From: Bacillota bacterium
GTDB lineage: Bacteria; Bacillota; Sulfobacillia; JAJZYS01; JAJYTV01
DNA length: 10,575 bases
Assembly (NCBI GenBank): GCA_021792885.1
Contig: JAJYTV010000039.1
Span: 1 to 10,575 of the forward strand
Direction of reading: 5' to 3'
Positions 1-6,377 of this stretch are shown one piece after another. The stretch's first letter is position 1. Each line of letters opens with the position of its first letter. The notes under the pieces were generated by a model. That model saw only the letters and a list, made by a program, of their open reading frames with translations. It was not told where the DNA came from and ran no database searches. The translations under genes were made by a program, and so were the position numbers.

Positions 1-479
1 AGCCCCTCCACACCCGCCATCGGCGAGAGGCCGTAGCCCGTCTGCGCACTCAAAAACTGCACAGCGGCGAGGGGCTGCGGGTTCACGAGGTGCCAGGCAC
101 CGCCGCTCTGCAGCGCGAGAAGTCCCGCGCTCGTCGCGGCGAAGCCCTGGCCCCCTGCGGGGAAGGAGAACCCGCGCACGTCCCCCTTGCCGACGTACTG
201 CCGCTTCCATGCTTTGCCGCCGTCGGTCGTCGCCATCACGACGCCCTGGCCGCCGGCCCAGCCGTCCTGCCCGTTCACGAATTGCAGGCTCGCAAGGTGG
301 AGAGGCGCACCGGGCGCGAGGGAGACACGGGTCGGCTGGGAGGGCGTGCGCAGCACCGCCGCAAGGGAGGCGAGCGGCGCCTTGGGCTTCGCGGCGGGCA
401 CGGCGCCACAGCCCGCGAGCAGCGCTGCCGCGAGCACGAGGGGGAACGCGAGGCGCAGGCGCGGCCTGCGGTCGATCAT
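1..479 (-). CDS. YCF48/BNR-repeat lipoprotein (partial, 3' end outside window)
   Basis: This gene is read leftward and runs off the window, leaving 159 visible codons. The ATG at 479-477 follows a G-rich ribosome site (GGGGGTGG). The N-terminus has basic residues, a hydrophobic stretch (about residues 10-22) and the lipobox LLAGC with the lipidated cysteine at residue 24, so the mature protein should be anchored on the outer face of the cytoplasmic membrane. After a low-complexity linker there is a motif of the form GWAGGQG...TTDGGKAW, then further short repeats (GQGFAAT, QTGYGLS). This is the spacing seen in YCF48/BNR-type beta-propeller repeats, where each blade has a GWxxG turn and a DGGxxW strand. 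Family members act as assembly factors or extracellular sensors or binders, but no specific partner can be named. It lies 71 bases after a membrane-protein gene on the same strand and may be co-transcribed with it. The fold call is fairly safe; the role is unknown. Confidence 0.8.
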   Translation of the reverse strand, partial: MIDRRPRLRLAFPLVLAAALLAGCGAVPAAKPKAPLASLAAVLRTPSQPTRVSLAPGAPLHLASLQFVNGQDGWAGGQGVVMATTDGGKAWKRQYVGKGDVRGFSFPAGGQGFAATSAGLLALQSGGAWHLVNPQPLAAVQFLSAQTGYGLSPMAGVEG

Positions 480-522
480 CCAACCACCCCCGCAGGGCCC
501 TTCTCTTGGGGAACACCGGCCT

Positions 523-548
523 GCCGCCTGCGTGTCAGCGACGGCGGC
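523..548 (-). terminator. Small GC-rich hairpin after the membrane-protein gene
   Basis: GCCGCC (523-528) and GGCGGC (543-548) form a 6-bp inverted repeat with a 14-base loop, starting two bases after the stop codon of the 551-1297 gene as read on the minus strand. No T-run follows it, so it is a weak candidate terminator or mRNA-end stabiliser, and 6-bp GC arms are easily found by chance in this DNA. Confidence 0.2.
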
Positions 549-550
549 TG

Positions 551-1297
551 CTACGCGCCCTTCCCCTCTTGCCAGTTGACGAACGCGAGCGCGGTGCTCA
601 GCCAGAGCAGCGCGATCGAGGCGATCAGCCCGAGCACGGCGCCGACGACCCCTGGGATGCTGCGCACGAGGCTTCCGATCAGGCTGAAGGCGGTGACGAT
701 CAGCGTGACGAGGATCCAGCGCCAAAAACGCCCGCCGCGGTACGCCTCGGAAAACGCCGCGCGGAAGGCATCCATCACGCGGCGCTCGCCGACGAAGACG
801 CCCGCCTCCATGCAGTAGATGAAGGGGGCGGTGACGAGCGCGACGAGGACGAAGACAGCGACGACCGCGAACGCGGCGTCAAGGACGCCGCTCGGCGCGC
901 TCGCAACAGCCAGCGAGCTGAGCATCGCCGCGGCGAGCATGAGGAAGCCGATCGCGCCGATGATGATCGCCGGCAGCGCCGCGACGATCGCCATGCCGAA
1001 CATGCCGAGCGTTCTCCAGAAGAGCCTGCGCGCCCGCAGGAAATAGGGCGTCGGGGCATCCCCCCGCACCGTCTCGCCGACCGCGCCGAAGGCGGCGCCG
1101 AACGTGTAGGCCAAGGCCGCGAGCACCAAGAGCGCCAAGATCACTCCGACCACCACGGCGAACGCGCCGGAGAAGATGGTCGCGACCCCGGCGAGGAACG
1201 CTGCGATGAGCAGGATCACGTACGGTACCGCGAACTCTGCGGCCACGATCGGGCGTGCCCGCAGGACATTCCACCAGGTCGCGAAGACGGCGCGCAA
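551..1297 (-). CDS. Six-helix integral membrane protein of unknown function
   Basis: The 248-residue product is almost entirely membrane-embedded. Hydrophobic segments lie near residues 17-40, 44-70, 98-125, 138-162, 194-212 and 214-240. They are separated by short basic or amphipathic loops such as FLRARRLFWR (86-95) and RRVMDAFRAAF (172-182). The repeated layout of a basic amphipathic helix followed by a helix pair resembles YciC/DUF975-like and glycerophosphodiesterase-membrane-domain-like proteins, but no diagnostic motif is visible. I chose the TTG at 1297-1295 because GAGGAGGAG lies five bases upstream. A second in-frame TTG at 1357 would add 20 hydrophilic residues and has a tighter, poorer ribosome site (AGGAG, three-base gap). 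The gene follows htrA on the same strand but is separated from it by a strong hairpin, and it precedes the lipoprotein gene by 71 bases. The membrane location is confident; the function is not recognised. Confidence 0.75.
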   Translation of the reverse strand: MRAVFATWWNVLRARPIVAAEFAVPYVILLIAAFLAGVATIFSGAFAVVVGVILALLVLAALAYTFGAAFGAVGETVRGDAPTPYFLRARRLFWRTLGMFGMAIVAALPAIIIGAIGFLMLAAAMLSSLAVASAPSGVLDAAFAVVAVFVLVALVTAPFIYCMEAGVFVGERRVMDAFRAAFSEAYRGGRFWRWILVTLIVTAFSLIGSLVRSIPGVVGAVLGLIASIALLWLSTALAFVNWQEGKGA

Positions 1298-1421
1298 TGC
1301 ATCTCCTCCTCTGGGCTCCCCGCCCTTTCGCTCAACTCGGTCCTCTGACCTGCCCAAGGGCTCCTGCGCTGTTCAGCGTACGCACCTTGCCCTCCCTGCA
1401 TCGCGCCAGCCACACGGAAGA

Positions 1422-1464
1422 GCAGTGCAAGGGGACGACCGGGCCGGCCGTCCCCTTGCACTGC
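1422..1464 (-). terminator. Perfect 16-bp hairpin downstream of htrA
   Basis: Positions 1422-1437 (GCAGTGCAAGGGGACG) are exactly complementary to 1449-1464, with an 11-base loop. On the minus strand the structure begins 10 bases after the htrA stop codon. The length and perfect pairing make it the strongest stem in the window. It is followed on the minus strand only by a short pyrimidine stretch (CTCTTCC) rather than a clear U-tract, so termination is inferred from position and stability. It could also protect the htrA mRNA end or be a symmetrical protein-binding site. Confidence 0.6.
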
Positions 1465-1474
1465 GATGTTGCGA

Positions 1475-2581
1475 TCAGCTGCCGCTTGCCGGCATCGTCC
1501 CGAGGACGACGTTCACGGTCATGGTGGATCCGTTGCGCCAGATGGTCAGCGTCACCGTCTGGCCGACCTTGGTGTTGACCTCATCCTCGATCAGCTGGTC
1601 GGCCGTCTGCGTCGGCTGCCCGTTGAAGGAGAGGATGATGTCTCCCGCCTGGAGTCCGGCCTTCGCGGCCGGGCCGCCGGACACGACCTGCTCGATGATC
1701 ACGCCTTCCTGCGACGTGTAGCCCTGCGGGACCTGCGGTGCGCTCGAGACGTCGGTGATGCTGACGCCGAGCCACGGCTCCGGCGGCGTCTGCCCCTTCA
1801 CGAGGGCCGGCAGCGCCTGCGTCACGTCGCTCGACGGGATCGCGAAGCCGATGCCCTGGCCCTGCGTCGAGACGGCGGTGTTCACGCCGACGACCTGGCC
1901 CTGGTAGTTGAGGAGCGGCCCGCCCGAGTTGCCCGGGTTGATCGCCGCATCGGTCTGCAGGAGGTTTCGGTAGGTGCGGCTCTGGATCGTGAGCGGCCGG
2001 CCGAGCGCGGAGACGACGCCGGTCGTCACCGTGTGGCTGAAGCCGTACGGCATGCCGATCGCGACGACCGGCTCACCGGCCACCGTGTCCGCCGGGTTCG
2101 CGAACGTCAGGTACGGCAGCGGCTTCGGCGCCTGGATCTGGAGCACGGCGAGGTCCAGGTTGTAGTCTTCACCGAGCACCTTGGCCGGGAACGGGTTCTG
2201 GTACCCGAGCACCGTCACCTGGATGTTGTGGGCGTTGTTCACGACGTGGTCATTCGTCACGATCTCGCCGTTCGAGGTGATGATGAACCCCGATCCAAGC
2301 ACCCCGACGCTCTGCGTCGACGGTGCGCCGAAGCCCGGGAAACCGGAGAACGGGCTCGAAACCTGCTGGGTCTGCGTCGCGTTGATCTGCACGACGGCCG
2401 GGTTCACCCGCGCGACCATGTCCGGAACAGTGGCGGTCGTGATGGGCTCCGGCTGCACGCTTTGCGCTGCGACGGTCGGCGCCTGCGGGGAGCCGCCTCC
2501 GATGATCGACGTCGCCGCGACCGTCGCGAGGGAACTTAGGACCGCGACGACGACAAGCGGTACGACAATCCTGCGCTGCAA
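1475..2581 (-). CDS. htrA: HtrA/DegP-family serine protease with PDZ domain (S1C, membrane-anchored)
   Basis: This is a 368-residue trypsin-fold protease of envelope quality control, cleaving misfolded or damaged extracytoplasmic proteins. Residues 5-27 form one hydrophobic segment after a basic start (QRR), most likely a signal anchor that leaves the catalytic part outside the membrane. A Ser/Thr/Gln/Pro-rich linker follows. The protease domain spans about 50-255, with the triad His112 (TNDHVV), Asp143 (NLDLAVL) and Ser219 (GNSGGPL). A single C-terminal PDZ domain follows (about 262-362), with the PWLGVSI entry strand and the AAKAGLQAGDIIL signature. The length fits single-PDZ Gram-positive-type HtrA rather than two-PDZ DegP. 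The start is TTG (2581-2579), fixed by a near-ideal ribosome site AAAGGAGGT eight bases upstream of it. The gene appears to be its own transcription unit, between a candidate terminator upstream and a strong hairpin downstream. All catalytic residues are intact. Confidence 0.96.
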   Translation of the reverse strand: MQRRIVVPLVVVAVLSSLATVAATSIIGGGSPQAPTVAAQSVQPEPITTATVPDMVARVNPAVVQINATQTQQVSSPFSGFPGFGAPSTQSVGVLGSGFIITSNGEIVTNDHVVNNAHNIQVTVLGYQNPFPAKVLGEDYNLDLAVLQIQAPKPLPYLTFANPADTVAGEPVVAIGMPYGFSHTVTTGVVSALGRPLTIQSRTYRNLLQTDAAINPGNSGGPLLNYQGQVVGVNTAVSTQGQGIGFAIPSSDVTQALPALVKGQTPPEPWLGVSITDVSSAPQVPQGYTSQEGVIIEQVVSGGPAAKAGLQAGDIILSFNGQPTQTADQLIEDEVNTKVGQTVTLTIWRNGSTMTVNVVLGTMPASGS

Positions 2582-2588
2582 GTGCGAT

Positions 2589-2597
2589 ACCTCCTTT
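2589..2597 (-). promoter_or_regulatory. Strong Shine-Dalgarno site that sets the TTG start of htrA
   Basis: On the minus strand this reads AAAGGAGGT, a nine-base match to the 16S rRNA 3' end, with an ideal gap to the TTG at 2581-2579. No ATG or GTG competes in frame at a suitable distance, so it decides the htrA start. Confidence 0.75.
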
Positions 2598-2626
2598 GGC
2601 CCGAAGACCTGTTGGCATCTGCAACG

Positions 2627-2643
2627 TTAGCATCGCAAGCTAA
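2627..2643 (-). promoter_or_regulatory. TTAGC-N7-GCTAA inverted repeat upstream of htrA (candidate operator)
   Basis: A 5-bp dyad, TTAGC (2627-2631) and GCTAA (2639-2643) with a 7-base spacer, lies 46-62 bases upstream of the htrA start in the most AT-rich pocket of the left half. HtrA genes are commonly controlled by envelope-stress regulators, so an operator here is plausible. The arms are short and no convincing -35/-10 pair can be assigned around it. Confidence 0.3.
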
Positions 2644-2658
2644 GGAATGACTTAAAAT

Positions 2659-2713
2659 GGCCCTCTTGTCTGAAAACGATTGTCCAGACGGGTGCGGTCA
2701 GGCGAAGAGGGCC
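2659..2713 (-). terminator. Bulged stem-loop overlapping the end of the STAND regulator gene
   Basis: GGCCCTCTT (2659-2667) pairs with AAGAGGGCC (2705-2713), and just inside it GTCTG (2668-2672) pairs with CAGAC (2685-2689). This gives a long stem with one asymmetric 15-base bulge. On the minus strand the distal arm is followed by ATTTT, the only T-run near a gene end in this part of the window. The proximal arm lies inside the last codons of the regulator gene, so the structure would form as its transcription ends. It is a candidate intrinsic terminator separating the regulator from htrA; the bulge lowers confidence. Confidence 0.4.
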
Positions 2714-4650
2714 GCGGCGAGGCGCGCGATGGCCTGCTTGTGCAGGCGGAAGTAGGTTGCGCGCGAGAGGTGCAGGCGCTCCGCCACCGCCTCGTGTCCG
2801 CCGAGACGCTCCACGTAGTAGAGTCGCAGGAGCTCGCGCCCGCTCCCCGCAGGCCGTCCGAGGTCGGCGGAGCGGAGCGCGTCGCGCAGGTATGCTCCGG
2901 CATCTGCTGCCACGCCGTCGCGCTCTTGCAGGTAGCGCTGCAGGGACGTTCCCGCGAGATCCCCGTCGTAAAGGCGCAGGAGGGCTTCCTTCACCGCGCG
3001 GTCCCGCTCGGGCGGGGCCGGGACGCGCCGCGGCGCCGTGAGGCGCCGCATCAGCTGGTGCGCATGGCCTTGCACCTCAAAGGCGCTCCAGCGCCACTGC
3101 GGCGCAAGCGCCTGAAAGCCGAGCGCCTGGAGGAGATCCTCGTTCCTCGGTCCGCGCAGGCTGCCCGTCTCGGCGAAGACCCGCCGGGCAGAAAGCCAGT
3201 CCGTCACCGTCTCGCGCACGAGCACCGCGATCCCGCCCGGCGCCGTCTCCCGCTCTCCGGCGGCCGCCAGGATGAGGCCCTGGACGTGGCCGGAAAGGCC
3301 TTTGCCCTGCGGCAGCGCACCCCAGCGCGCATGCAGTGCGAGCGGCGCGCCACGCGCCGGCACGGGCACCAGGAGGAGCCAGGCGACGAGCTCTCCCTGG
3401 CGGTCGCGCAACGTCGCGACCGAGGCCCTGGACCGCTCGAGCAGCGTCTCGCAGAGCGCGATGTCTGCCGCGCTGGCGCCCGGCAGGGATGCGACTTCAT
3501 GTTCTTGCAGATCGCCGCGATGCATGGTCCAGCCCTGCCCCGCCTCGGCGGGCGGGTGGAGGGAGGAGAACCACGGCGCGCGCTGCGAGAGCGCGCAGAT
3601 CTCCCGCCAGTCCTGCGCAGAGAGGGGGGAACTCCGGTGCGCGCGCAGCCGGGCGATCGCGGCGAGCAGCACGGCCTCTCTCCACCGCCGCGCCTGCCAG
3701 GGGCGCACCTCCAGCACGTAGCGTTCCAGGGACTCGCGCAGCCGCCCGCCGATCGCGTAGCCCTCCTGGTCGGGGTGGGTGATGCGCATGAGGAGCTCCC
3801 AGCCCTCCTCGAGCGCCATCGCCCCGACGGCGATCCGCAGCAGCTCGCGGCGCACGAAGGGCAGCACGGCGGCGGCAGCGACGAGTTCGTCGCCCCCGCT
3901 GCCCCCCGCGCGCCACTGCGTGCGGCGCGAGCCCGGGTGCAGGACCTGCTCGAGGACGCGGCCCGAGACGTCGCTCGGGTTGCACGGGAAACCGGCCTGC
4001 AGCGAGTCGGCCGCAGCGAGGAGGTGGCGCGGCGAGCCGCCGACGGTCTCGAGGGCGGCGGAGCGCAGGCTCCGCTGCGAGACGCCCTGGCGCTCGAGGA
4101 ACTCGTCCGCCTCCCCCCCCGGCAGCTCCTCGAGCGGCAGCGGGCGGACGAAGGCGCGCCAGACGCGCTCCACGGGCCAGAGCTGGGCGGGAGAGCTCCT
4201 GCCGCAGAGGATGAGCAGGCAGCCCGCGCCGAGGTGGTAGAGGATCTCCTCGCGCAGCCAGCGCTCTGCGGCGCCGAGTTCGTCGTACCCGTCGACGGCG
4301 AGAATGAAGCCGGCCTCGCCGTGGGCCGCCTGCTGCAGGCCCGCACGCACCGACCCGAGGGCCGGCTCCGCAGCGACGCCGAGGGCAGCGAGCCGCTGCG
4401 AGAGCAACTGCAGGATGACCTGCGCGCCTTGGGCCGCCTCCGCGCCGCGCAGCGCAACGAGCGGGCGGCCGCTTTGGCGCAGGAAGGCGCGCAGGAGGGC
4501 GGACTTGCCCACGTCTCGCGGTCCGTGGATGTAGACCGCCACCGGGCTCTGGGCCGAGAGCCGGAGCATCTCCCCGAGCGCGTGGCGCTCCGCGTGTCGC
4601 CCGACGAAGAGCCGCGACTCGATGGCCAAGAAGACCTCTTCCAGGGCCAC
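2698..4650 (-). CDS. STAND/AAA-type ATPase with C-terminal helix-turn-helix (putative transcription regulator)
   Basis: The 650-residue soluble protein opens with an FVGR box (residues 15-18), typical of STAND signalling ATPases. The P-loop HGPRDVGKSALL follows, with GPxxxGKS at 43-50, then a Walker B strand ILAVDGYDEL (116-125) and a sensor-like strand LLILCGRSS. The middle (about 260-520) is a helical and mixed region without clear repeats. The C-terminal part has a winged-helix-like segment (about 555-610), then a helix-turn-helix at about 617-641 (EAVAERLHLSRATYFRLHKQ) resembling sigma-70 region 4 or LuxR-type DNA-binding heads. Together these suggest an ATP-dependent switch that binds DNA at its C-terminus, as in MalT/AfsR-like regulators. 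The GTG start at 4650-4648 has GGGAGG eight bases upstream. It lies upstream of htrA on the same strand and is divergent from the MoxR operon; control of either is inference. The effector is unknown. Confidence 0.8.
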   Translation of the reverse strand: MALEEVFLAIESRLFVGRHAERHALGEMLRLSAQSPVAVYIHGPRDVGKSALLRAFLRQSGRPLVALRGAEAAQGAQVILQLLSQRLAALGVAAEPALGSVRAGLQQAAHGEAGFILAVDGYDELGAAERWLREEILYHLGAGCLLILCGRSSPAQLWPVERVWRAFVRPLPLEELPGGEADEFLERQGVSQRSLRSAALETVGGSPRHLLAAADSLQAGFPCNPSDVSGRVLEQVLHPGSRRTQWRAGGSGGDELVAAAAVLPFVRRELLRIAVGAMALEEGWELLMRITHPDQEGYAIGGRLRESLERYVLEVRPWQARRWREAVLLAAIARLRAHRSSPLSAQDWREICALSQRAPWFSSLHPPAEAGQGWTMHRGDLQEHEVASLPGASAADIALCETLLERSRASVATLRDRQGELVAWLLLVPVPARGAPLALHARWGALPQGKGLSGHVQGLILAAAGERETAPGGIAVLVRETVTDWLSARRVFAETGSLRGPRNEDLLQALGFQALAPQWRWSAFEVQGHAHQLMRRLTAPRRVPAPPERDRAVKEALLRLYDGDLAGTSLQRYLQERDGVAADAGAYLRDALRSADLGRPAGSGRELLRLYYVERLGGHEAVAERLHLSRATYFRLHKQAIARLAAALFA

Positions 4651-4809
4651 GCCGTTCGCCTCCCGTAAGGACGTTCGTCCCGATCATCGCAGTACCCGGC
4701 GGCGGGGCATCGGGATCCTTGTCGACCGTCCGACGACAGGAGTCGGGGGGCTCCGGCGCCCTTCGCGCGCGGTCGCCCGCGCGTCGAACGCCTGAGACCC
4801 GCCGTGAGA

Positions 4810-4838
4810 CTGGCAAGCCGGCAGGCTCGTCCTACGCT
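4810..4838 (+). promoter_or_regulatory. Weak sigma-70-like promoter candidate for the MoxR operon
   Basis: CTGGCA (4810-4815) and TACGCT (4833-4838) are separated by exactly 17 bases, matching 4/6 and 3/6 of the -35 and -10 consensus. The position suits transcription of the 4928 gene with an untranslated leader of about 80 bases. The match is poor and was chosen by eye. Confidence 0.22.
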
Positions 4839-4845
4839 CAATCTT

Positions 4846-4878
4846 GGGCGCGCACCTTTCCTCCCTTGAGGCGCGCCC
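4846..4878 (+). repeat. 8-bp inverted repeat in the leader of the 4928 gene
   Basis: GGGCGCGC (4846-4853) and GCGCGCCC (4871-4878) are perfectly complementary, with a 17-base loop that contains the pyrimidine run TTTCCTCCC. That run could pair with the ribosome site AAGGAG (4915-4920). The element ends about 50 bases before the ATG and could be an RNA structure or an operator. GC-only arms of this size are not rare at this base composition. Confidence 0.3.
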
Positions 4879-4927
4879 GCTCGATTTGCTCTGGCGGACC
4901 GAAGCCTTGCCGCGAAGGAGACATCGC

Positions 4928-5347
4928 ATGCTGGACTCCACGGACCCGCTCGAGGACGCGCAGGCCGCCTCCTGGCACTGGGAGCTCGACGACCCCCTGC
5001 AGCGCGACGCGCTGCACCGGCTCGTCGCCCTGCTCGCCGACGAGGACTGCGCCGTCGCGGAGCGCTTCCTCCGCCATCTGGTCGCGACATCCCGCACAGA
5101 GCCGGGCGAAGCCGTCTGCGTCGTGGCGGGGCCGCTGGCGCTGGGTCCGCTGCGGGTGCTCGCAGACGCGATCGCCCAGGTGCCCGGGTTCACGGTGCGC
5201 TGCCGCGTGGCGCGGCAGGGCTTCTACCGCCTGGACGGCCGCGCGGAGGACCCGGATACCCTCTGCGCACGGCTCGTGCAGGTCGCAGGCGTCGCCGAGG
5301 TGCGCCGGATCCAGGACACCATCTACGTCCTGCCGATCCCCGCCTGA
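4928..5347 (+). CDS. Hypothetical 139-residue protein, first gene of the MoxR operon
   Basis: The ATG at 4928 is fixed by AAGGAG seven bases upstream; an upstream TTG at 4844 in the same frame has no ribosome site. The product is soluble, acidic at the N-terminus and has no signal or membrane segment. The first half is helical (rich in L, A, D and E). The second half, from about residue 63, alternates predicted strands and helices: a strand ending in AGP, a helix rich in leucine, PGFTVRCRV, GFYRLDG, a helix with LCARL, then GVAEVRRIQ and YVLPI. This looks like a small beta-alpha-beta (ferredoxin-like or ACT-like) domain that may bind a ligand or partner; that is inference from the pattern only. 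I do not recognise the family. It sits 76 bases upstream of the MoxR-type gene on the same strand, so a regulatory or accessory role in that operon is possible. Confidence 0.72.
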   Translation: MLDSTDPLEDAQAASWHWELDDPLQRDALHRLVALLADEDCAVAERFLRHLVATSRTEPGEAVCVVAGPLALGPLRVLADAIAQVPGFTVRCRVARQGFYRLDGRAEDPDTLCARLVQVAGVAEVRRIQDTIYVLPIPA

Positions 5348-5385
5348 ACCCTCTTCAGGAAAGTCCATCCAGCTAGGAATCGCGC

Positions 5386-5416
5386 CCTCCGACGGCGAAC
5401 GACTCTTCGTTGGAGG
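5386..5416 (+). promoter_or_regulatory. Possible stem masking the ribosome site of the MoxR gene
   Basis: AACGA (5398-5402) and TCGTT (5407-5411) close a CTCT tetraloop. The next bases on the right, GGAGG (5412-5416), are the ribosome site of the GTG at 5424 and are complementary to CCTCC (5386-5390), with a 7-base bulge on the left side. Folded, the site would be hidden from the ribosome. Function is inferred from complementarity only. Confidence 0.35.
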
Positions 5417-5423
5417 CGAGCAT

Positions 5424-6377
5424 GTGCAAGAGCCAGCGGCGCTTGCCGCGCGCATCGCGGATGAAGTGGAGAAGGTCATCGTCGGGAAGCGCCCCCAGAT
5501 CCTGCTCGTCCTGAGCGCCCTGATCGCGGACGGGCATGTGCTGCTCGAGGACGTGCCCGGCGTCGGCAAGACGATGCTGGTGCGCGCGCTCTCGCGCGCC
5601 CTCTCGCTCGAGACCCAGCGGCTGCAGTGCACCCCGGACCTGATGCCGCAGGACGTGACCGGCCTGCACATCTTCAGCCGCAGCGAGGAGCGGTTCCAGT
5701 TCCGGCCCGGTCCCGTCTTCACGAACCTGTTGCTGGCGGACGAGCTGAACCGGGCCACTCCGCGCACGCAGTCCGCGCTGCTCGAGGCGATGCAGGAGCG
5801 CCAGGTGACGGTGGACGCCGAGACGATGGCGCTGCCGCAGCCGTTCTTCGTCCTCGCGACCGAGAACCCGATCGAGCAGGAGGGCACCTTCCCGCTCCCG
5901 GAGGCGGAGCTCGACCGCTTCCTCCTGCGCACCGCGATCGGCTACCCGGACCTTCGGGCAGAGCAGGAGCTCGTGCGCCTGCACCTTGGCCAAAACCGCC
6001 TCTCCGAGGTGCAGCCGGTCGCCGGGCCGAAGGAGGTCGCCGCGCTGCAGGACGCCGCGCGCGCCATCGAGCTCTCGGATGTGGTCCTCACCTACCTGAT
6101 CGGCCTGACGCGCACCCTGCGCGAGCGTGCCGGCATCGCGCTCGGCCCGAGCCCCCGCGCCACCTTGGCCCTCGCCCGCGCGAGCCAGGCGCGGGCGCTT
6201 CTCGACGGGCGGGAATACGTCCTGCCCGACGACGTGCAGGCGCTCGCCGTCCCCGTCCTCGCGCACCGTCTGGTGCTCGACGCGAGCGCGGAGCTCGCCG
6301 GCACCACGGCGGTCGAGGCGGTGCAGACGGCGCTCGCGGACCTGCCGGCGCCGTTTGAAGGCAGACGGGAGCCGTGA
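5424..6377 (+). CDS. MoxR-family AAA+ ATPase
   Basis: This 317-residue cytoplasmic ATPase is thought to act as a chaperone-like remodeller, usually with the DUF58 protein encoded next to it. Motifs in order: Walker A DVPGVGKT (residues 43-50), the MoxR-typical CTPDLMPQDVTG (69-80), FRPGPVF (93-99), Walker B LLLADE (102-107) followed by LNRA, the TQSALLEAMQE helix (115-125), sensor 1 LATENP (144-149), then EQEGTFPLPEAELDRFL, and a C-terminal lid with sensor-2-like GPSPRA. All catalytic positions are intact and the length is normal for the family. The GTG at 5424-5426 was chosen because GGAGG lies seven bases upstream and translation from it begins just before the conserved N-terminal helix (IADEVEKVIVGK); the open frame extends much further upstream without support. 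An overlapping ATG at 5422 is out of frame. Its stop overlaps the start of the DUF58 gene by four bases. Confidence 0.95.
   Translation: MQEPAALAARIADEVEKVIVGKRPQILLVLSALIADGHVLLEDVPGVGKTMLVRALSRALSLETQRLQCTPDLMPQDVTGLHIFSRSEERFQFRPGPVFTNLLLADELNRATPRTQSALLEAMQERQVTVDAETMALPQPFFVLATENPIEQEGTFPLPEAELDRFLLRTAIGYPDLRAEQELVRLHLGQNRLSEVQPVAGPKEVAALQDAARAIELSDVVLTYLIGLTRTLRERAGIALGPSPRATLALARASQARALLDGREYVLPDDVQALAVPVLAHRLVLDASAELAGTTAVEAVQTALADLPAPFEGRREP

Larger units (their letters stand above)
4651..4927. other. 277-bp divergent intergenic region
   Basis: This gap separates the start of the STAND regulator (minus) from the start of the 139-residue gene (plus), so it should hold promoters for both directions. 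Open frames cross it but have no ribosome site. Visible elements are a TGTCG/CGACA dyad with a 9-base spacer (4720-4738), a weak plus-strand promoter-like pair (4810-4838) and a GC-rich inverted repeat (4846-4878). No convincing minus-strand promoter could be found. Confidence 0.5.

Noticed and set aside
209..1348. Plus-strand open frame opposite the lipoprotein and membrane-protein genes
   Set aside because: Low-complexity Arg/Asp/Glu-rich product antisense to two genes with a lipobox and membrane helices.
2680..4668. Long plus-strand open frame of 662 codons opposite the STAND regulator
   Set aside because: It is the exact antisense of a gene with clear ATPase and DNA-binding motifs; its product is rich in Arg, Ala, Glu and Gly with no domain, as expected for the reverse of high-GC coding DNA.
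3204..5090. Minus-strand open frame of 628 codons overlapping the regulator and the intergenic gap
   Set aside because: The product is dominated by Ser, Arg and Ala, shares most of its length with the regulator in another frame, and has no ribosome site or motif.
4719..5423. Upstream extension of the MoxR reading frame
   Set aside because: It passes through the 139-residue gene in another frame, encodes Arg/Ser/Pro-rich sequence and lacks a ribosome site; homology to MoxR begins only after the GTG at 5424.
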